This document shows, piece after piece, positions 63,186-64,000 of a stretch of 64,000 nucleotides of DNA (within the stretch, counting starts at the first letter, position 1; every line of letters begins with the position of its first letter). The notes below the pieces were generated by a model. It searched no databases and was not told where the DNA came from. It worked only from the letters and a program-made list of their open reading frames with translations. Source of the DNA: Amphibalanus amphitrite (lineage: Eukaryota > Arthropoda > Thecostraca > Balanomorpha > Balanidae); assembly GCF_019059575.1 (NCBI RefSeq), contig NW_024881622.1, positions 868,001-932,000 of the forward strand, in the 5' to 3' direction. A program made the position numbers and the translations under genes.

Positions 63186-64000
63186 GTAGCGCTGCGCGGA
63201 CGAGGAGGGGGAGGGGCGCGAGGGACGTGGCGGGGTGGCTGACTGGCCAACGTGATGGACTGAAAAAAAAATATTATCGTTATCATTCAACTTCCAAATT
63301 TTCTAAGTAATTTATACCAGGTTAGGATCTAATGCAAACGAATAGATTTGTACTCTTGGTCAGAAAAGAAAAAAAGATAGATTCCAGTTTCACTTATTCC
63401 ACTCCATCAACTACGCTAGGCCGGCCTTGCCCACGCCACTATCCCTACTATAAAAGCATGATGTCGTGAGTCGTCCCTATTAAATCTACTTTGTCGTGGT
63501 GATCGATAACAAGACGTTTTGCGGCATCGGTAAACGGTTCTGTATATCGTTGTTCGTCCGTCCAACTCTACAGTAGTAGTTCTTTCCTGTCTCCTTATTT
63601 CTTGTACGACGAGAAGCGTCTTGTATGGACGCTTAGTCGGCTTTCTTTCACGCCGTCGTGACTGTTGTGGACATGGAACTTCGAATATGTAACAGGGTAA
63701 CGTGCTGCACGTAGATGTCAAGTGTGGTGGGAATCTAGGAGCCAGCTATTTTACCGTCGCCGATGGATGTTTTACGATCCCTGCATTGAGTTGAACTTAC
63801 CACTAACCAACGATGGACAATGGATAGCTGTGCGACTTATTCCCCAGAAGGATCTTGGCTCATCGTTCATCTGCTTTCATTTGTTTCCGCTATATACCAG
63901 TTATGTCCAGGTTATGCCCAAGATTCAGGTATGCTGTTGTGTGCCAACATAAACTACACTCACGGTATGTGTTGGTTCTCGAAATTGGATTACACGTACC
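63186..64000. other. Right edge of window, no feature recognised
   Basis: No exon-like reading frame with splice signals and PIEZO similarity was found. Presumably PIEZO intron. Confidence 0.4.

Noticed and set aside
63722..63952. 76-codon frame at the right edge as a PIEZO exon
   Set aside because: No similarity to PIEZO and no convincing acceptor or donor in phase.

Overview
The window is animal nuclear DNA. Its genes are split into many short, GC-rich exons with GT-AG introns, and the space between them is packed with repeats. The proteins read clearly as metazoan orthologues. Gene structure, repeat content and the CR1/L2-like and Tx1/L1-like retroelements suit an arthropod, perhaps a crustacean; that taxon is an inference and I cannot name a species.

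Three conserved genes lie on the + strand. (1) THOC1, the THO-complex subunit that couples transcription to mRNA export, occupies 48-7197. Twelve exons encode about 671 residues through the C-terminal death domain; only the N-terminus lies off the left edge, and a poly(A) signal follows at 7414. (2) WDR83OS/Asterix, the small ER chaperone subunit of the PAT complex, is a 115-residue single coding exon at 11023-11370, with a poly(A) signal at 12007 and a possible 5'UTR exon near 8527-8621. (3) PIEZO, the mechanosensitive cation channel, fills the right half. From the ATG at 28774, 28 exons up to 61004 encode about 1413 residues, the N-terminal blades of a channel usually about 2,500 residues long; a weaker 29th exon may end at 63185, and the rest lies beyond the right edge. 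An exon at 23397-23683 could splice in frame into PIEZO and give an alternative N-terminus of 104 extra residues.

Around the genes: a nested inverted-repeat transposon fills THOC1 intron 5 (1807-4122). A tRNA-like sequence sits inside a long imperfect hairpin (9176-9280). A TTAA-flanked inverted-repeat element carrying CRE and CCAAT motifs lies just upstream of WDR83OS (10248-10760). About 10 kb of intergenic DNA (12.0-22.2 kb) holds GC-rich islands and a degenerate GTCAC-type tract. A TA-flanked inverted-repeat element lies in PIEZO intron 1 (32036-33333), and two tandem 876-bp units lie in intron 9 (40543-42297).

PIEZO intron 22 holds three layers of mobile DNA: an inverted-repeat element, a 5'-truncated + strand L1/Tx1-like LINE inside it with target duplications of about 35 bp, and a nearly full-length - strand CR1/L2-like LINE inside that, which encodes a degenerate 2A-like peptide ahead of its endonuclease. 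A perfect 117-bp inverted repeat lies at 61997-62252.

The most unusual pattern is local tandem duplication across exon-intron boundaries. Four cases (THOC1 exon 2; PIEZO exons 2, 12 and 17) leave decoy copies of real splice sites, and use of the three decoy acceptors would give a frameshift or an early stop. No bacterial, CRISPR or operon features were seen. All splice junctions were read by eye from phase, consensus and protein homology.
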